Origin: Eubacteriales bacterium
GTDB lineage: Bacteria > Bacillota > Clostridia > Lachnospirales > Lachnospiraceae
DNA length: 40,904 bases
NCBI GenBank assembly: GCA_030524585.1
Contig: JAUNGJ010000027.1
Span: 1 to 40,904, forward strand
Direction: 5' to 3'
Shown here: in pieces, positions 27,086 to 36,781 of the stretch
How positions within the stretch are numbered: the stretch's first letter is position 1
How the letters are laid out: every line of letters begins with the position of its first letter
Translations under genes and position numbers: made by a program
The notes under the pieces: generated by a model
Database searches by the model: none
What the model was told of the DNA's origin: nothing
Seen by the model: only the letters and a program-made list of their open reading frames with translations

Positions 27086-27949
27086 TTATGAAACCTCTTC
27101 CTTGAATCCCTCTCCTACGACTTCATTGGATTCCATGATGATCGTAAAGGCTTTCGGGTCAATCTCATGTACCATCTTCTTGATGGCATACATCTGTTTA
27201 TTATTGCAGGCACACATTACCACATCCTTCTGCCGGCCGGAGTAGCTTCCCCGGCCCTGAAGGATGGTGGAGCCTCTTCCTGAATAGGCTTCAATCTGTT
27301 CCGCCACATGCTGTCCATGATCGGTTACGATCAGCGTCATCTTTCCCTCATCAATACCATACATGATTCTGTCCATAACAATCGCCAGCAGATAGGTCAC
27401 AATAATACCATAAATAAATCCGTCCACATCCTTGAACACCAGAATGCTTCCCAGAATGATCGTCACCATGTCCAGCACAAAATTAATCACTCCCAGGGTA
27501 CGGTGCGGATATACCTTCTTAATTGACATGCTGATAAAATCCTGTCCTCCGGTAGATGAACCACGCATGAAAATCATTGCATAGCCGACGCCGCATAACA
27601 CGCCCATACACAGGGCAGCCAAAAGTCGGCTTCCTTCATATGCCGGAAAAAGCGGCGCCACATAATCCATAAGAAAAGAAGAAATGATGATGGTCTTCAG
27701 GGATTTCAGGAAAAATGTCTTTCCCAGAAATTTATAACAGAAAACAGCTGTCGGAATATTTAAAAGAACCGTTCCGATTCCCACCGGAATATTCAGAAGA
27801 TGATACAGGATAATCGCAATTCCGGAAAATCCTGCCACCGGGAAGTTCGCATTTAACGCAAAATTATACACCCCAACCGCAATCATTGCTCCTGCAATAA
27901 AATCGATCAGAATGTCTGCTCCAAGTTCTTTTAAACTATATTTTTTCAT
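27086..27949 (-). CDS. YitT-family membrane protein with DUF2179 domain
   Basis: A 287-residue integral membrane protein. Five or six hydrophobic helices span about residues 10-200 (for example LIDFIAGAMIAVGVYNFAL and AALCMGVLCGVGYAMIF). RGSSTGGQDFIS is a conserved loop. The C-terminus (about 205-280) is a soluble DUF2179-type domain (YSGRGSTILQGRGSYSGRQK, then MESNEVVGEGF). The function of the family is not established; transport has been suggested. GGGAGG at 6 nt supports the start. Confidence 0.92.
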   Translation of the reverse strand: MKKYSLKELGADILIDFIAGAMIAVGVYNFALNANFPVAGFSGIAIILYHLLNIPVGIGTVLLNIPTAVFCYKFLGKTFFLKSLKTIIISSFLMDYVAPLFPAYEGSRLLAALCMGVLCGVGYAMIFMRGSSTGGQDFISMSIKKVYPHRTLGVINFVLDMVTIILGSILVFKDVDGFIYGIIVTYLLAIVMDRIMYGIDEGKMTLIVTDHGQHVAEQIEAYSGRGSTILQGRGSYSGRQKDVVMCACNNKQMYAIKKMVHEIDPKAFTIIMESNEVVGEGFKEEVS

Positions 27950-27995
27950 CTGTAACCTCCCGAATTCATATTACATATCATCTCAAAACTATCAC

Positions 27996-28040
27996 AAAAA
28001 AGCAGCCGCAAACTATAAAACTATAATTCGCAACTGCTCT
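27996..28040 (-). terminator. Terminator of the clpB-dinB operon
   Basis: In the minus RNA, AGCAGTTGCGAA pairs with TTTGCGGCTGCT (12 positions, including G-U pairs) around an A/T-rich loop, followed by six U. It starts about 50 nt after the dinB stop and lies upstream of yitT. Confidence 0.85.
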
Positions 28041-28091
28041 TGACATTATTCATTATATTCTCACATTTTTGCTTTGTCAACACCACCGGCA

Positions 28092-29276
28092 TTACAAAAA
28101 ACGCCCTCTTTTCACTACATCTTCCCCGTATTTTCTGCGCAGCCCATCCAACGCCTGATCCAGCTTCCTCTGTTTATCAGAATCCGAAACAGCGACATCA
28201 AAAAGACTAAGCTGCTCCGGCGCATCCTCCTTTACCAGCTTCGAGCTTCGGATCCCCAGAAGGCGGATCGGTCTTGTATCCCACATCTGCCCAAACAGAC
28301 TTACTGCTTCTCTGTATATGTCCATATCACTATTGGTTGCTTTTTTTAACTGACGCTGGTGCGAGTTCACTTCAAAGTTGTAATATTTGATCTCAACACT
28401 CAGCATATTCGCTTTCTGTCCGGCCTTCCGAAGTCTTGCCCCGACGCTTTCCGCAAGTTTCAGCAGGACCTCTTTTGCCTCCCCCTCTGTCGTAACATCC
28501 TTCGAAAGAGTCGTTGAATTTCCGATTCCTTTAGCTTCCGCCTTCTCGGTCACTACGCAGGAGTCACCTTTTCCGTTGGCAAATTCCCAGAGCATACGTC
28601 CATGGCTTTTCAGATGCAGCTCCAGAAAAACAGGGTCCATCTGCGCCAGGTCGCCGATGGTGTGAATTTCCAGTTTTTTCAATGTCTCCACGCTGGAGCG
28701 CCCCGCCATATAGAGCTCCGAAACGGGAAGCTTCCACATTTTCGCCTGAATCTCCTCCGGAAACAGCGTATGTACCTTATTGGGTTTCTCAAAATCGGAC
28801 GCCATCTTGGCCAGAAGCTTATTGCTGGAAATCCCGATATTCACAGTGAATCCAAATTTCTCGTAAATCCGGTTCTTGATTTCCAGCGCCCCGTCCACCG
28901 GCGATGGAAAACGATGGGCGATCCCTGTAAAATCCAGATAGCACTCATCCACACTGACCTGCTCAAGATCCGGCGTGTAGGTATGAAGAAATTCCATCAA
29001 TCGGCTGCTATATTCCTTATACAGCTTATGGTTCGGAGCTTCCATGATAAGCTGCGGACACTTACGAAAGGCATTCGCAACCGGTTCCCCGGTACGAATG
29101 CCATACTTTCTGGCAGGGATCGACCCAGCAAGCACCACTCCGTGGCGCGACTCCTGATCCCCGCCGATAATAGCGGGAATCTCGCGAAGATCCCGGTCTT
29201 TTCCATTCTTCAGTTCTTCCACTGCCGTCCAGCTGAGAAAGGCAGAATTTACATCGATATGAAAGATAATGGACAT
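28092..29276 (-). CDS. dinB: DNA polymerase IV, Y-family translesion polymerase
   Basis: An error-prone polymerase that bypasses damaged bases. It has the metal-binding Asp8 (HIDVNSAFLSW), D110-E111 in SVDECYLDFTG, the YGIRTGEP finger segment and a C-terminal clamp-binding motif QLSLF in APEQLSLFDV. At 394 residues it is normal. Its ATG overlaps the clpB stop (TAATG), so it is co-translated with clpB. This links a translesion polymerase to the heat-shock regulated promoter upstream. Confidence 0.95.
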   Translation of the reverse strand: MSIIFHIDVNSAFLSWTAVEELKNGKDRDLREIPAIIGGDQESRHGVVLAGSIPARKYGIRTGEPVANAFRKCPQLIMEAPNHKLYKEYSSRLMEFLHTYTPDLEQVSVDECYLDFTGIAHRFPSPVDGALEIKNRIYEKFGFTVNIGISSNKLLAKMASDFEKPNKVHTLFPEEIQAKMWKLPVSELYMAGRSSVETLKKLEIHTIGDLAQMDPVFLELHLKSHGRMLWEFANGKGDSCVVTEKAEAKGIGNSTTLSKDVTTEGEAKEVLLKLAESVGARLRKAGQKANMLSVEIKYYNFEVNSHQRQLKKATNSDMDIYREAVSLFGQMWDTRPIRLLGIRSSKLVKEDAPEQLSLFDVAVSDSDKQRKLDQALDGLRRKYGEDVVKRGRFL

Positions 29277-31858
29277 TATCTGCTCCTTGCCGCTAATTTC
29301 CCTTCCGCTTCGTCAATCACGATCGTCTGTCCGGCTCCCACTCCGCCTTCCAGCATCAGCCTTGCGGCCAGCGTCTCCACATGCTTCTGTAAATAACGCT
29401 TCAGCGGCCTTGCCCCGTACATGGGATCGTACCCGCCTTCCACAACATTGCGTTTCGCCGGCTCAGTAAGTTCAATCTGAATTTCCTTATCTGCCAGACG
29501 CTTATTGACATCCTTTACTAACAAGTCAATGATGTCACAAATATTATCCTTCGTCAACGGTTTGAACAAAATTGTCTCATCCAGACGGTTCAAAAATTCC
29601 GGTCTGAAATGGGCTCTCAGCTCACCCATGACCATCTCCTGGCTCTCCGGGCTGATATTTCCGCGCTCATCAATTCCATCCAGCAGATATGCGGAGCCGA
29701 TATTGGAGGTCATGATCAGAATTGTATTCTTAAAATCAACGGTGCGTCCCTGGGAATCGGTAATCCGCCCGTCATCAAGCACCTGAAGCAATACGTTAAA
29801 GACATCCGGGTGGGCCTTTTCCACCTCGTCAAACAATACAACGGAATAGGGCTTTCTTCTTACCGCTTCCGTGAGCTGTCCTCCTTCATCATACCCCACA
29901 TATCCCGGAGGCGCTCCAATCAGACGAGACACAGAATATTTCTCCATATATTCACTCATATCGATCCGGACCATATTGGTCTCATCATCAAAAAGGCTCT
30001 CCGCAAGCGCCTTGGCAAGCTCTGTCTTACCGACGCCGGTAGGTCCCAGAAACAGGAAAGAACCAATTGGCCTGGTCGGATCCTTAATGCCTGCCTTGGA
30101 GCGGATGATTGCTTCTGTCACAAGCTCCACGCCCTCATCCTGACCGATGACACGCCTGTGAAGCTCGTCTGCCAGATGGAGCGTCTTGCTCCGCTCGCTC
30201 TCATTCAGCTTCGCAACCGGAATCCCTGTCCATCTGGACACGATCTTTGCGATTTCCTCATCGGTCACGCTCTCATGCACCAGCGACCGGTCCTCATCCT
30301 TCGTCTGTGACTCCAGCTCCTGCAACTGCTTCTGAAGCTCCGGCAATTTGCCGTACTGAAGCTCTGCCGCCCGGTTCAGGTTGTACTCCTGCTGTGCCTT
30401 CTGAATCTCTTTGCCGACATTCTCAATCTCTTCCCGAATCCTGCGGACGCGCTCCACGCTGTTCTTCTCATTATCCCACTGGGCCTTTCTTCCGGCAAAT
30501 TCCTCCCGGAGCTCTGCCAGCTCCTGCTGTAAATGCTCCAGCCTTTCCTGGCTTAAGCGGTCTTCTTCTTTCTTAAGCGCCGCTTCCTCAATCTCCATCT
30601 GCATAATTCTCCGGTTCAGTTCATCCAGCTCTGTCGGCATGGAATCCAGCTCCGTCTTAATCAAAGCACACGCCTCATCCACCAGATCAATGGCCTTATC
30701 CGGGAGGAACCGGTCTGAGATGTAACGATTTGACAGGGTCGCCGCTGCAACCAGCGCACTATCGGTAATCTTTACTCCGTGGAACACTTCGTATCGCTCC
30801 TTCAGGCCACGGAGGATAGAAATCGCATCCTCCACCGTCGGCTCATCCACCAGCACCGGCTGAAACCGCCGTTCCAGCGCCGCATCCTTCTCAATATACT
30901 GCCGGTACTCATCCAGCGTCGTTGCGCCGATACAGTGAAGTTCTCCCCTTGCAAGCATCGGCTTCAGCATATTTCCCGCATCCATAGCGCCGTCGGTCTT
31001 GCCTGCGCCCACAATCGTATGCAGCTCATCAATGAATAGTATAATACGTCCGTTGCTGTTCTTTACCTCTTCCAGAACCGCCTTTAAACGTTCCTCAAAC
31101 TCGCCGCGGTACTTGGCTCCCGCAACCAGAGCCCCCATATCCAGTGAAAAGATCGTCTTATCCTTCAGGGCCTCCGGCACGTCCCCTTTTACAATTCTCT
31201 GGGCAAGGCCCTCGGCCACAGCAGTTTTACCGACGCCCGGCTCTCCGATCAGCACCGGATTATTCTTCGTCTTGCGGGAAAGGATTCGGATGACATTCCG
31301 GATCTCCGCATCCCGTCCGATGACCGGATCCAGCTTCTGCTCTCTGGCTCTCTCCACCAGATCACTTCCATATTTGTTCAATGTATCATAGGTTGCTTCC
31401 GGATTATCACTGGTCACCCGCTGGTTGCCCCGGACGGTAGACAAGGCCTGCAGAAAACCTTCTCTGCTGATTCCCATCTCCCGGAACAATCCCTTCATAA
31501 TCTTGCTCGGAAGCTTAAGCATCGCCAGAAACAGATGCTCCACAGACACATACTCGTCCCCCATCTGCTTCGCCTCATCCTCCGCATGAACCAGTACATT
31601 ATTCAAATCCTGTCCTACATACTGCTTCCCGCCCTGTACCTTCGTGCGTGCTGCAATCGCCTGCTCCACACGGTTTGTCACCAGATTCACATTTAGTCCC
31701 ATCTTCTCCATCATCTTGGGAATCAGACCGTCATCCTGCACAAGCAGCGCATAAAACAAATGCTCCTGCTCGATCTCCTGATTTCCGTATTCCATAGCCA
31801 CCTTCTCACAATCCTGGATCGCCTGAAGAGACTTCTGAGTAAATTTATTAATATTCAT
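29276..31858 (-). CDS. clpB: ClpB protein disaggregase
   Basis: A hexameric Hsp100 ATPase that resolves aggregates with DnaK. It has an N-terminal Clp repeat domain (1-145), NBD1 with GEPGVGKTA and [10 protein letters not shown], a long coiled-coil middle domain that separates ClpB from ClpA/ClpC ([17 protein letters not shown] and following), and NBD2 with [12 protein letters not shown] and [10 protein letters not shown]. The start is ATG 31858, 7 nt after AGGAGG; the longer frame lies upstream of this site. At 860 residues it is complete. A CIRCE-type promoter drives it. Confidence 0.97.
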   Translation of the reverse strand: MNINKFTQKSLQAIQDCEKVAMEYGNQEIEQEHLFYALLVQDDGLIPKMMEKMGLNVNLVTNRVEQAIAARTKVQGGKQYVGQDLNNVLVHAEDEAKQMGDEYVSVEHLFLAMLKLPSKIMKGLFREMGISREGFLQALSTVRGNQRVTSDNPEATYDTLNKYGSDLVERAREQKLDPVIGRDAEIRNVIRILSRKTKNNPVLIGEPGVGKTAVAEGLAQRIVKGDVPEALKDKTIFSLDMGALVAGAKYRGEFEERLKAVLEEVKNSNGRIILFIDELHTIVGAGKTDGAMDAGNMLKPMLARGELHCIGATTLDEYRQYIEKDAALERRFQPVLVDEPTVEDAISILRGLKERYEVFHGVKITDSALVAAATLSNRYISDRFLPDKAIDLVDEACALIKTELDSMPTELDELNRRIMQMEIEEAALKKEEDRLSQERLEHLQQELAELREEFAGRKAQWDNEKNSVERVRRIREEIENVGKEIQKAQQEYNLNRAAELQYGKLPELQKQLQELESQTKDEDRSLVHESVTDEEIAKIVSRWTGIPVAKLNESERSKTLHLADELHRRVIGQDEGVELVTEAIIRSKAGIKDPTRPIGSFLFLGPTGVGKTELAKALAESLFDDETNMVRIDMSEYMEKYSVSRLIGAPPGYVGYDEGGQLTEAVRRKPYSVVLFDEVEKAHPDVFNVLLQVLDDGRITDSQGRTVDFKNTILIMTSNIGSAYLLDGIDERGNISPESQEMVMGELRAHFRPEFLNRLDETILFKPLTKDNICDIIDLLVKDVNKRLADKEIQIELTEPAKRNVVEGGYDPMYGARPLKRYLQKHVETLAARLMLEGGVGAGQTIVIDEAEGKLAARSR

Positions 31859-31947
31859 AAAAATGCCTCCTTTGACATCTTCTGCCAGAGTGATTACACA
31901 ATAACCACACATGCTGGCACCTATGTTGTTTTCTTTGTTCTACTCGA

Positions 31948-31990
31948 AGTATAACACTTGTTGTTAGCCACGTCAATTATTGAGTGCTAA
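31948..31990 (-). promoter_or_regulatory. clpB promoter with degenerate CIRCE (HrcA) operator
   Basis: Minus strand: -35 TTGACG (31971-31976), 17-nt spacer, -10 TATACT (31948-31953). The operator spans 31964-31990, exactly 27 bp as in CIRCE. One arm is perfect (GAGTGCTAA, 31982-31990); the other keeps only TTAGC (31964-31968) and has lost its inner four bases. HrcA control is expected from the motif, probably weaker than at groE or dnaK. Confidence 0.75.
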
Positions 31991-32070
31991 ATATTTTATA
32001 AACTTCACAGGAATCAACTCGAAACATATTTGATATAGATAGGACTCCCGAAAAGACTCCCATATCATAC

Positions 32071-32101
32071 AAAACAGGCTGGAAACTCACCATTTCCAGC
32101 C
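32071..32101 (-). terminator. Terminator of the sulfite/nitrite reductase gene
   Basis: GGCTGGAAA and TTTCCAGCC form a perfect 9-bp stem with a 7-nt loop; the minus RNA continues TGTTTTGT. It starts about 28 nt after the stop of the reductase gene. Confidence 0.8.
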
Positions 32102-32128
32102 TCACCTGATACCAGCGGATAGATCTTC

Positions 32129-33661
32129 TTAAGCTCCTACATACGGCTCCGCAAGCTCTTTGAACCGTTCTGCATGTTCCTCATACCATTCGTCAAATTG
32201 CATTCCTGCATCGGCGATCTCTTTTCCAAGTTCTTTGAGAAATGCCGGGATGTCAGCTTCTGTGATGGTGCCGATCTGCTCTCCGAACCGTTCCCTGCCT
32301 TCTTCATCACGCCCGTTTACCGTCATTACGAACGCGGGCTGTGGCTTACCATCCACCTTCTTCATACCGCCCCGGAAGCCGATTCTTCCAATTTGGTGTG
32401 TTCCACAGGAAGAAGGACATCCTGAAATATGAATCTGCGGCAGCACGCCGTCCTCATATCCCCATTCCCTCGATGCCGTCACCAGATCTGCAAGCAGCTT
32501 CTGGGAATCTCTCACTCCCACCTGGCAGATGGAGGCTCCGATACATGCAACGGAGGATTCAAATACTGTCCCGGCGCTGTCCCCTGTAATCTCAAGGATC
32601 TTCTGAGCTTCCGCTCCGGTAAGATTGATAACAAACAGCCTTTCATCCGGTGCGATACGTATTTCCGTCTGTTCCATATCCTTCATTGCCTCATACAATT
32701 CGCCAAACTTCTCCGGTGCCGGGCATCCCCCGATCGGATGATACTCAACAGCATACAATCCTTTCTGCTTCTGTGGAATTACTCTCTTATTCTCTATCTG
32801 CACTCCGTCAGCTTCCTTTGCAATTACCCTCGGTTCTGCCTGGATATCCAGCTTCCCTTCCTCCATTGCTTCCGCAAGCTTTTCGGTGAAAGCTTCCACG
32901 TATTTATCCCCAAGCACATCCTGCATATAACGGGTTCTCGCCTTTGCGCGGTTCTCGTAATTCCCATAGGTCGTAAACATCTTCACCATTGCCTTTACAT
33001 AGTAGAGAACCTGGCTTCCCGGAACCGCCTCTGCTACCAAAACGCCCATCTTCGGGTTATTCCCAAGTCCGCCGGCGCTGTAGACGTCAAAGGTTCCATC
33101 CTCCCTTGCCGCAAATCCCAGATCCCGGAAGGTTGCATGGGTCTGGTTTGCCGGAGAATTGGAAAATCCCACCTTCAGCTTCCGCGGAAGCTTTACGGTC
33201 TTAATCAGACCCATCAGGTATTCTCCTACTGCATCCGCATACGGAGATACGTCAAAATATTCTCCCTTTTCTACCCCTGACAGCGGAGAGACCATCACAT
33301 TCCGCGGAAAATCTCCGCCTCCGCCTCTCGTCACAATTCCATGCTCCAATGCGGCAACCGCAAGCTCACAGACCGCGTCCGCACTCAGATCGTGAAGCTG
33401 TATGGTCTGGCAGGTCGTAAGATGTACCTTGTCGATCCGATATTTTGCGATCGACTCCGCAACAAACCCCAGCTTGTCCAAATTAACCCTTCCGCCCGGA
33501 AGACGGAGCCTTAGCATACTTGCCCTGCCCCCTCTCTGGGCATAGCTTCCAAAGCCTCCGGAGAACCCCTTATACTGTGGCACAGTCACCTCACCTGCAT
33601 AAAACTGTCTGGTTACCTTTTCAAACTCTTCGTAATCTTTCTTCCATTCCATTGCCTGCAT
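32129..33661 (-). CDS. Siroheme-[4Fe-4S] sulfite/nitrite reductase
   Basis: A six-electron reductase of 510 residues. The cluster and siroheme ligands are C373-x5-C379 (ACIGASICQVG) and C415-x3-C419 (SGCPSSCGTHQIG). Ferredoxin-like half-domains (residues about 40-115 and 300-365) are in the usual repeat arrangement, and the signature GGLGNNPKMG is present. There is no flavin domain, so it takes electrons from ferredoxin or a similar carrier. Whether sulfite or nitrite is the substrate cannot be read from this. AGGAGA at 7 nt supports ATG 33661. It is transcribed alone from its own promoter. Confidence 0.88.
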   Translation of the reverse strand: MQAMEWKKDYEEFEKVTRQFYAGEVTVPQYKGFSGGFGSYAQRGGRASMLRLRLPGGRVNLDKLGFVAESIAKYRIDKVHLTTCQTIQLHDLSADAVCELAVAALEHGIVTRGGGGDFPRNVMVSPLSGVEKGEYFDVSPYADAVGEYLMGLIKTVKLPRKLKVGFSNSPANQTHATFRDLGFAAREDGTFDVYSAGGLGNNPKMGVLVAEAVPGSQVLYYVKAMVKMFTTYGNYENRAKARTRYMQDVLGDKYVEAFTEKLAEAMEEGKLDIQAEPRVIAKEADGVQIENKRVIPQKQKGLYAVEYHPIGGCPAPEKFGELYEAMKDMEQTEIRIAPDERLFVINLTGAEAQKILEITGDSAGTVFESSVACIGASICQVGVRDSQKLLADLVTASREWGYEDGVLPQIHISGCPSSCGTHQIGRIGFRGGMKKVDGKPQPAFVMTVNGRDEEGRERFGEQIGTITEADIPAFLKELGKEIADAGMQFDEWYEEHAERFKELAEPYVGA

Positions 33662-33733
33662 ATTCTTTCTCCTTGCTATTTATATGATGATATATTGCAT
33701 AATAAAATTACACTCAGTTTATACACCACTTAT

Positions 33734-33762
33734 AGTATATCTATCGTTCACCAAAAATACAA
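33734..33762 (-). promoter_or_regulatory. Promoter of the sulfite/nitrite reductase gene
   Basis: Minus strand: -35 TTGTAT (33757-33762), 17-nt spacer, -10 TATACT (33734-33739). The leader is about 65 nt and A/T-rich. I found no convincing operator. Confidence 0.6.
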
Positions 33763-33882
33763 TTGCAAATCCACAAAAACTCCTGCCGTTACGGGCTTTG
33801 CTCTGCCTTTCTGCCAGATATTCTCTGCACCTTCATCTTTGATTACACATATACTAATAAAAATCAGGTTTAAAAGGTATGA

Positions 33883-34791
33883 ATGATTATGAGAGATTAT
33901 GCAATTCTTTCCATAGAAACTCATCTTTTTTTCGCAAGAATCATGAAAGAACACGCTCTTTTTCTGGAAGCAGGCTTTCCCTGTTTTGAGAAAGAGATGA
34001 TCGAAGAAGCAGAACATTTTCACCAGAAATTTGAAGAACTCCTGCAGGATACTCTTCAGATTGCCGGAGGAAATGTCCACGAAGCCATTCTTCATTCCCA
34101 TGAACTGATCACCGAGTTTACCATCTGCGCCGAGCAGAAAACAGAGGAATTAAGCGGCATTCCAATTAACTGCAGACTCTCGAAAGAAACCCAGGGTCTC
34201 CAGGGTGGGTGCGGCGGGGAAGAGAATCATTCCCTGAATCAGCAGGTAGAACAGCTCAATGAACGTGCCCTTCGGCTGCTGAATGAACTGATATGTTTTA
34301 AGGAGAAAATCCTGTGTAAAGTAAAGCAATGCCAGCTTTTTACCGCCAATTATCCGCTCCTTATCAAACACATTATCCGGGAAGCCAAATTGTATCGCAG
34401 CATTGTAGAAGAGCTTATGGCAAACAGAAGCCTTTCCTATCAGAATCTTTATGAAACGGAAAACTTCTGGAATCAGATCATGATGGAACACGCATGGTTC
34501 ATCCGGGGACTCTTAGACCCGTCCGAGGCGCAGTTGATCGAGACGGCCGGAGATTTCTCCGAAGACTATGCGCGGCTGCTTCATACGGCCTGCCGGCAGG
34601 ACCAACGGGTCAGCGCCCGGACGAGCGAAACACTGCAGGAAACACTGCGATACCGGGACTTTAAAGCGGCTGGTACAAAAGGTATCCTTGACTGCCAGAT
34701 CTCCTCTATTATCCTTCCGCTGCTGGCAGACCATGTACTTCGGGAAGCCAACCACTATATCCGTATACTGGAAAATGGGCAGACCAGGTAG
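33883..34791 (+). CDS. DUF2935-domain protein
   Basis: A 302-residue helical protein with two repeated halves. Each half contains an acidic/His helix (IMKEHALFLEAGF near residue 20 and MMEHAWFIRGLLDP near 200), the mark of DUF2935, a predicted metal-binding four-helix bundle. The function is not established. The start is ambiguous: ATG 33883 is 5 nt from AAAGG, while ATG 33889 is 11 nt away. It is divergent from the reductase and 121 nt upstream of the two-component genes, and appears to be a single-gene unit. Confidence 0.8.
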   Translation: MIMRDYAILSIETHLFFARIMKEHALFLEAGFPCFEKEMIEEAEHFHQKFEELLQDTLQIAGGNVHEAILHSHELITEFTICAEQKTEELSGIPINCRLSKETQGLQGGCGGEENHSLNQQVEQLNERALRLLNELICFKEKILCKVKQCQLFTANYPLLIKHIIREAKLYRSIVEELMANRSLSYQNLYETENFWNQIMMEHAWFIRGLLDPSEAQLIETAGDFSEDYARLLHTACRQDQRVSARTSETLQETLRYRDFKAAGTKGILDCQISSIILPLLADHVLREANHYIRILENGQTR

Positions 34792-34844
34792 CCCTCCGCC
34801 TCTTTCCGGTCAAAAATTAAGATTCCTTTAATATCGTTCTGCAT

Positions 34845-34875
34845 AGGAAATTTGTAGAGAAATTCATGGTATAAT
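34845..34875 (+). promoter_or_regulatory. Promoter of the two-component operon with shared element
   Basis: -10 TATAAT (34870-34875). Exactly 17 nt upstream begins TGTAGAGA, with AGGAAATT just before it where a -35 should be; the -35 is poor, as at an activator-dependent promoter. The same layout is found at 36718-36748. Confidence 0.55.
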
Positions 34876-34912
34876 CATCTGCAGACATTCTGAAAGGCAG
34901 GACGATATATTT

Positions 34913-35593
34913 ATGTGCGGAAAAAGAAAATTGCTGATTGCAGACGACGAACCGGGAATCATACAATTGCTGAAAGATTACTTTGAAATGCAGGAGTATC
35001 AGATCATCGAAGCAAAGAACGGGCCGGAGGTGCTTGACAGGCTGTCCCAGAAACCGGATCTTATCCTTCTGGACGTCGGAATGCCCTTTCTGGACGGCTT
35101 TGAGGTATGCGAACGCATCCGGTCACATGTTTCCTGCCCGATCCTGTTTTTGACCGCCCGGATTGAAGAGGCAGACCGGATCAGAGGATTTATGGCAGGC
35201 GGCGACGATTATATCCTGAAGCCCTTTAGCATCGACGAGCTTGGAGCCAGAGTAGCGGCACATTTAAGACGGGAGGAACGGAAGAAAACGGACGGCGCCG
35301 TGAAAATATTTGACCATCTCGCAATCCACTATGAAGAAAAATGTGTCTATTATAAGGGCTGCCCCATTCCTTTTACCGGGACAGAATATAAAATCGTGGA
35401 ATGGCTTTCCCTGAATCCCGGACAGGTATTCAGCAAAGACCATCTGTATGAAAAGGTGCGGGGCTATGACGGGAGCGCCGACAGCAGCATTATGATGGAG
35501 CATATACGGCGAATCCGAAGCAAGATAAAGAAACATACCGACAGAGTATTTATAGAAACTGTATGGGGAGTGGGTTACAAATGGATTGGATAG
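34913..35593 (+). CDS. OmpR-family response regulator
   Basis: A 226-residue regulator. The receiver domain has acidic pocket DDE (11-13), phospho-acceptor Asp54 (LILLDVGMP), the switch Thr (FLTAR) and Lys (ILKPF). The C-terminal winged helix has FTGTEYKIVEWLSLNPGQVFS and VWGVGYKW. It overlaps the kinase gene by 13 nt. It probably activates its own promoter and that of the ABC exporter, since the two share an element. Confidence 0.94.
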   Translation: MCGKRKLLIADDEPGIIQLLKDYFEMQEYQIIEAKNGPEVLDRLSQKPDLILLDVGMPFLDGFEVCERIRSHVSCPILFLTARIEEADRIRGFMAGGDDYILKPFSIDELGARVAAHLRREERKKTDGAVKIFDHLAIHYEEKCVYYKGCPIPFTGTEYKIVEWLSLNPGQVFSKDHLYEKVRGYDGSADSSIMMEHIRRIRSKIKKHTDRVFIETVWGVGYKWIG

Positions 35594-36687
35594 ATGAAAA
35601 AATCAGCCGATTGCTAAAATACATCCGGAATCTTTCCTTCCGCAAAGCAATGATCGCGTATATTCTGGTGCTGGCAGGAATCGTATGGATATTATCCTAC
35701 GTAACAAAGGCGTTCTGTGCATATCAGAACCTCCCTCTTATCGGCGAATGGTGTTCTTATGTCTATGCATTTGCAGGCATGATCACCGCTATATTTATTT
35801 TTTACCACAAACGGCTGAAAACACCCCTTTCACTTCTGGAAAAGAGTGTAGAAAGAATCCGGAGAAACGACCTGGATTTTCATGTGTCCTATGAGAGCCG
35901 GGACGAGCTTGGAAGATTGTGTGATTCGGTAGAAAATATGCGCCTGGAGCTTGTAAAAGGCAAAGAAGAACTGTGGCGGCTGGTAGAACGGCAGAAGGAA
36001 CTGAACGCCGCATTTGCCCATGATCTCCGGACTCCCCTGACCGTACTCCGAGGTTACACAGATTTTCTGGCGAGATATACCTCGGAAGGGAAGCTAAGTC
36101 AGCAGAAGGTGACGGAAACTCTGCTGCTTATGTCTGAACACCTAAAACGTCTGGAGGATTACAGCCGGACCATGAAGGGCGTCCGCAGCATCGAAGAGCT
36201 TCCCTTTTCACCAGAACCGACCAGCCTGCAAAGTATCGAAAAACGGATTCAGGAGATTCTGTTTGCCCTTAACCAGACCGGGGGCATTCCCATTGCATAC
36301 AGGGGTTTTGACTCGGATGCACAGATCTCCGTAGATAACAGCCTGATTACAGAGGTGCTGGAAAATGCCCTGTCCAACGCGATCCGTTATGCAAAGAGCC
36401 AGATTTTTGTCCGTACAGATTACGATGCCGAAACCTCCGAGATTCTGCTGACAGTCCAGGATGACGGGATCGGATTTACCGATGAACAGCTTCATTTTGC
36501 CCTGAAACCCTATTATAAAGAATATGAAGGCAATGCCGACAATGAACACTTTGGCATCGGACTTCACATATGCCTCTCGCTGTGCCGGAAACACAACGGT
36601 ACTCTCAGCGTGGCAAACAGTATTCTCGGCGGCGCAATCGTTTCCGCCACCTTCCGCTCATGCACGGCTGCTACGCCAAATATTTAG
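35581..36687 (+). CDS. Sensor histidine kinase
   Basis: A 368-residue membrane kinase. Two transmembrane helices (about 24-45 and 58-76) enclose an extracellular loop of only about 12 residues, then a HAMP linker (about 77-130), phospho-acceptor His147 (AFAHDLRTPLTVLRGY), N-box NALSNAIRYA and G-boxes DDGIGF and GIGLHI. The short loop suggests it senses within the membrane or through a partner transporter, as in peptide-antibiotic sensing systems, but this is inference. ATG 35581 overlaps the regulator stop; the longer frame lies inside that gene. Confidence 0.92.
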   Translation: MDWIDEKISRLLKYIRNLSFRKAMIAYILVLAGIVWILSYVTKAFCAYQNLPLIGEWCSYVYAFAGMITAIFIFYHKRLKTPLSLLEKSVERIRRNDLDFHVSYESRDELGRLCDSVENMRLELVKGKEELWRLVERQKELNAAFAHDLRTPLTVLRGYTDFLARYTSEGKLSQQKVTETLLLMSEHLKRLEDYSRTMKGVRSIEELPFSPEPTSLQSIEKRIQEILFALNQTGGIPIAYRGFDSDAQISVDNSLITEVLENALSNAIRYAKSQIFVRTDYDAETSEILLTVQDDGIGFTDEQLHFALKPYYKEYEGNADNEHFGIGLHICLSLCRKHNGTLSVANSILGGAIVSATFRSCTAATPNI

Positions 36688-36717
36688 AAAAAACCTCAGA
36701 GACTCTTAAAAATTTAT

Positions 36718-36748
36718 AGGGAAAATGTAGAGATTTACATTCTATGCT
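36718..36748 (+). promoter_or_regulatory. Promoter of the ABC exporter operon, same element as the regulator promoter
   Basis: -10 TATGCT (36743-36748). TGTAGAGA starts exactly 17 nt upstream, with AGGGAAAA before it. Aligned with 34845-34875 without gaps, about two thirds of positions match. TGTA...TACA here also forms a small inverted repeat. Confidence 0.55.
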
Positions 36749-36781
36749 ATAAGCAGATCAGATGAGAGGGAGGAAATGCCT

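Noticed and set aside
32429-33280. Plus-strand frame of 283 codons inside the sulfite/nitrite reductase gene
   Set aside because: Antisense shadow of a conserved enzyme; no ribosome binding site and no domain.
33748-34101. Minus-strand frame of 117 codons opposite the start of the DUF2935 gene
   Set aside because: The plus-strand gene has the family motifs; the minus frame has none and lacks a good start.
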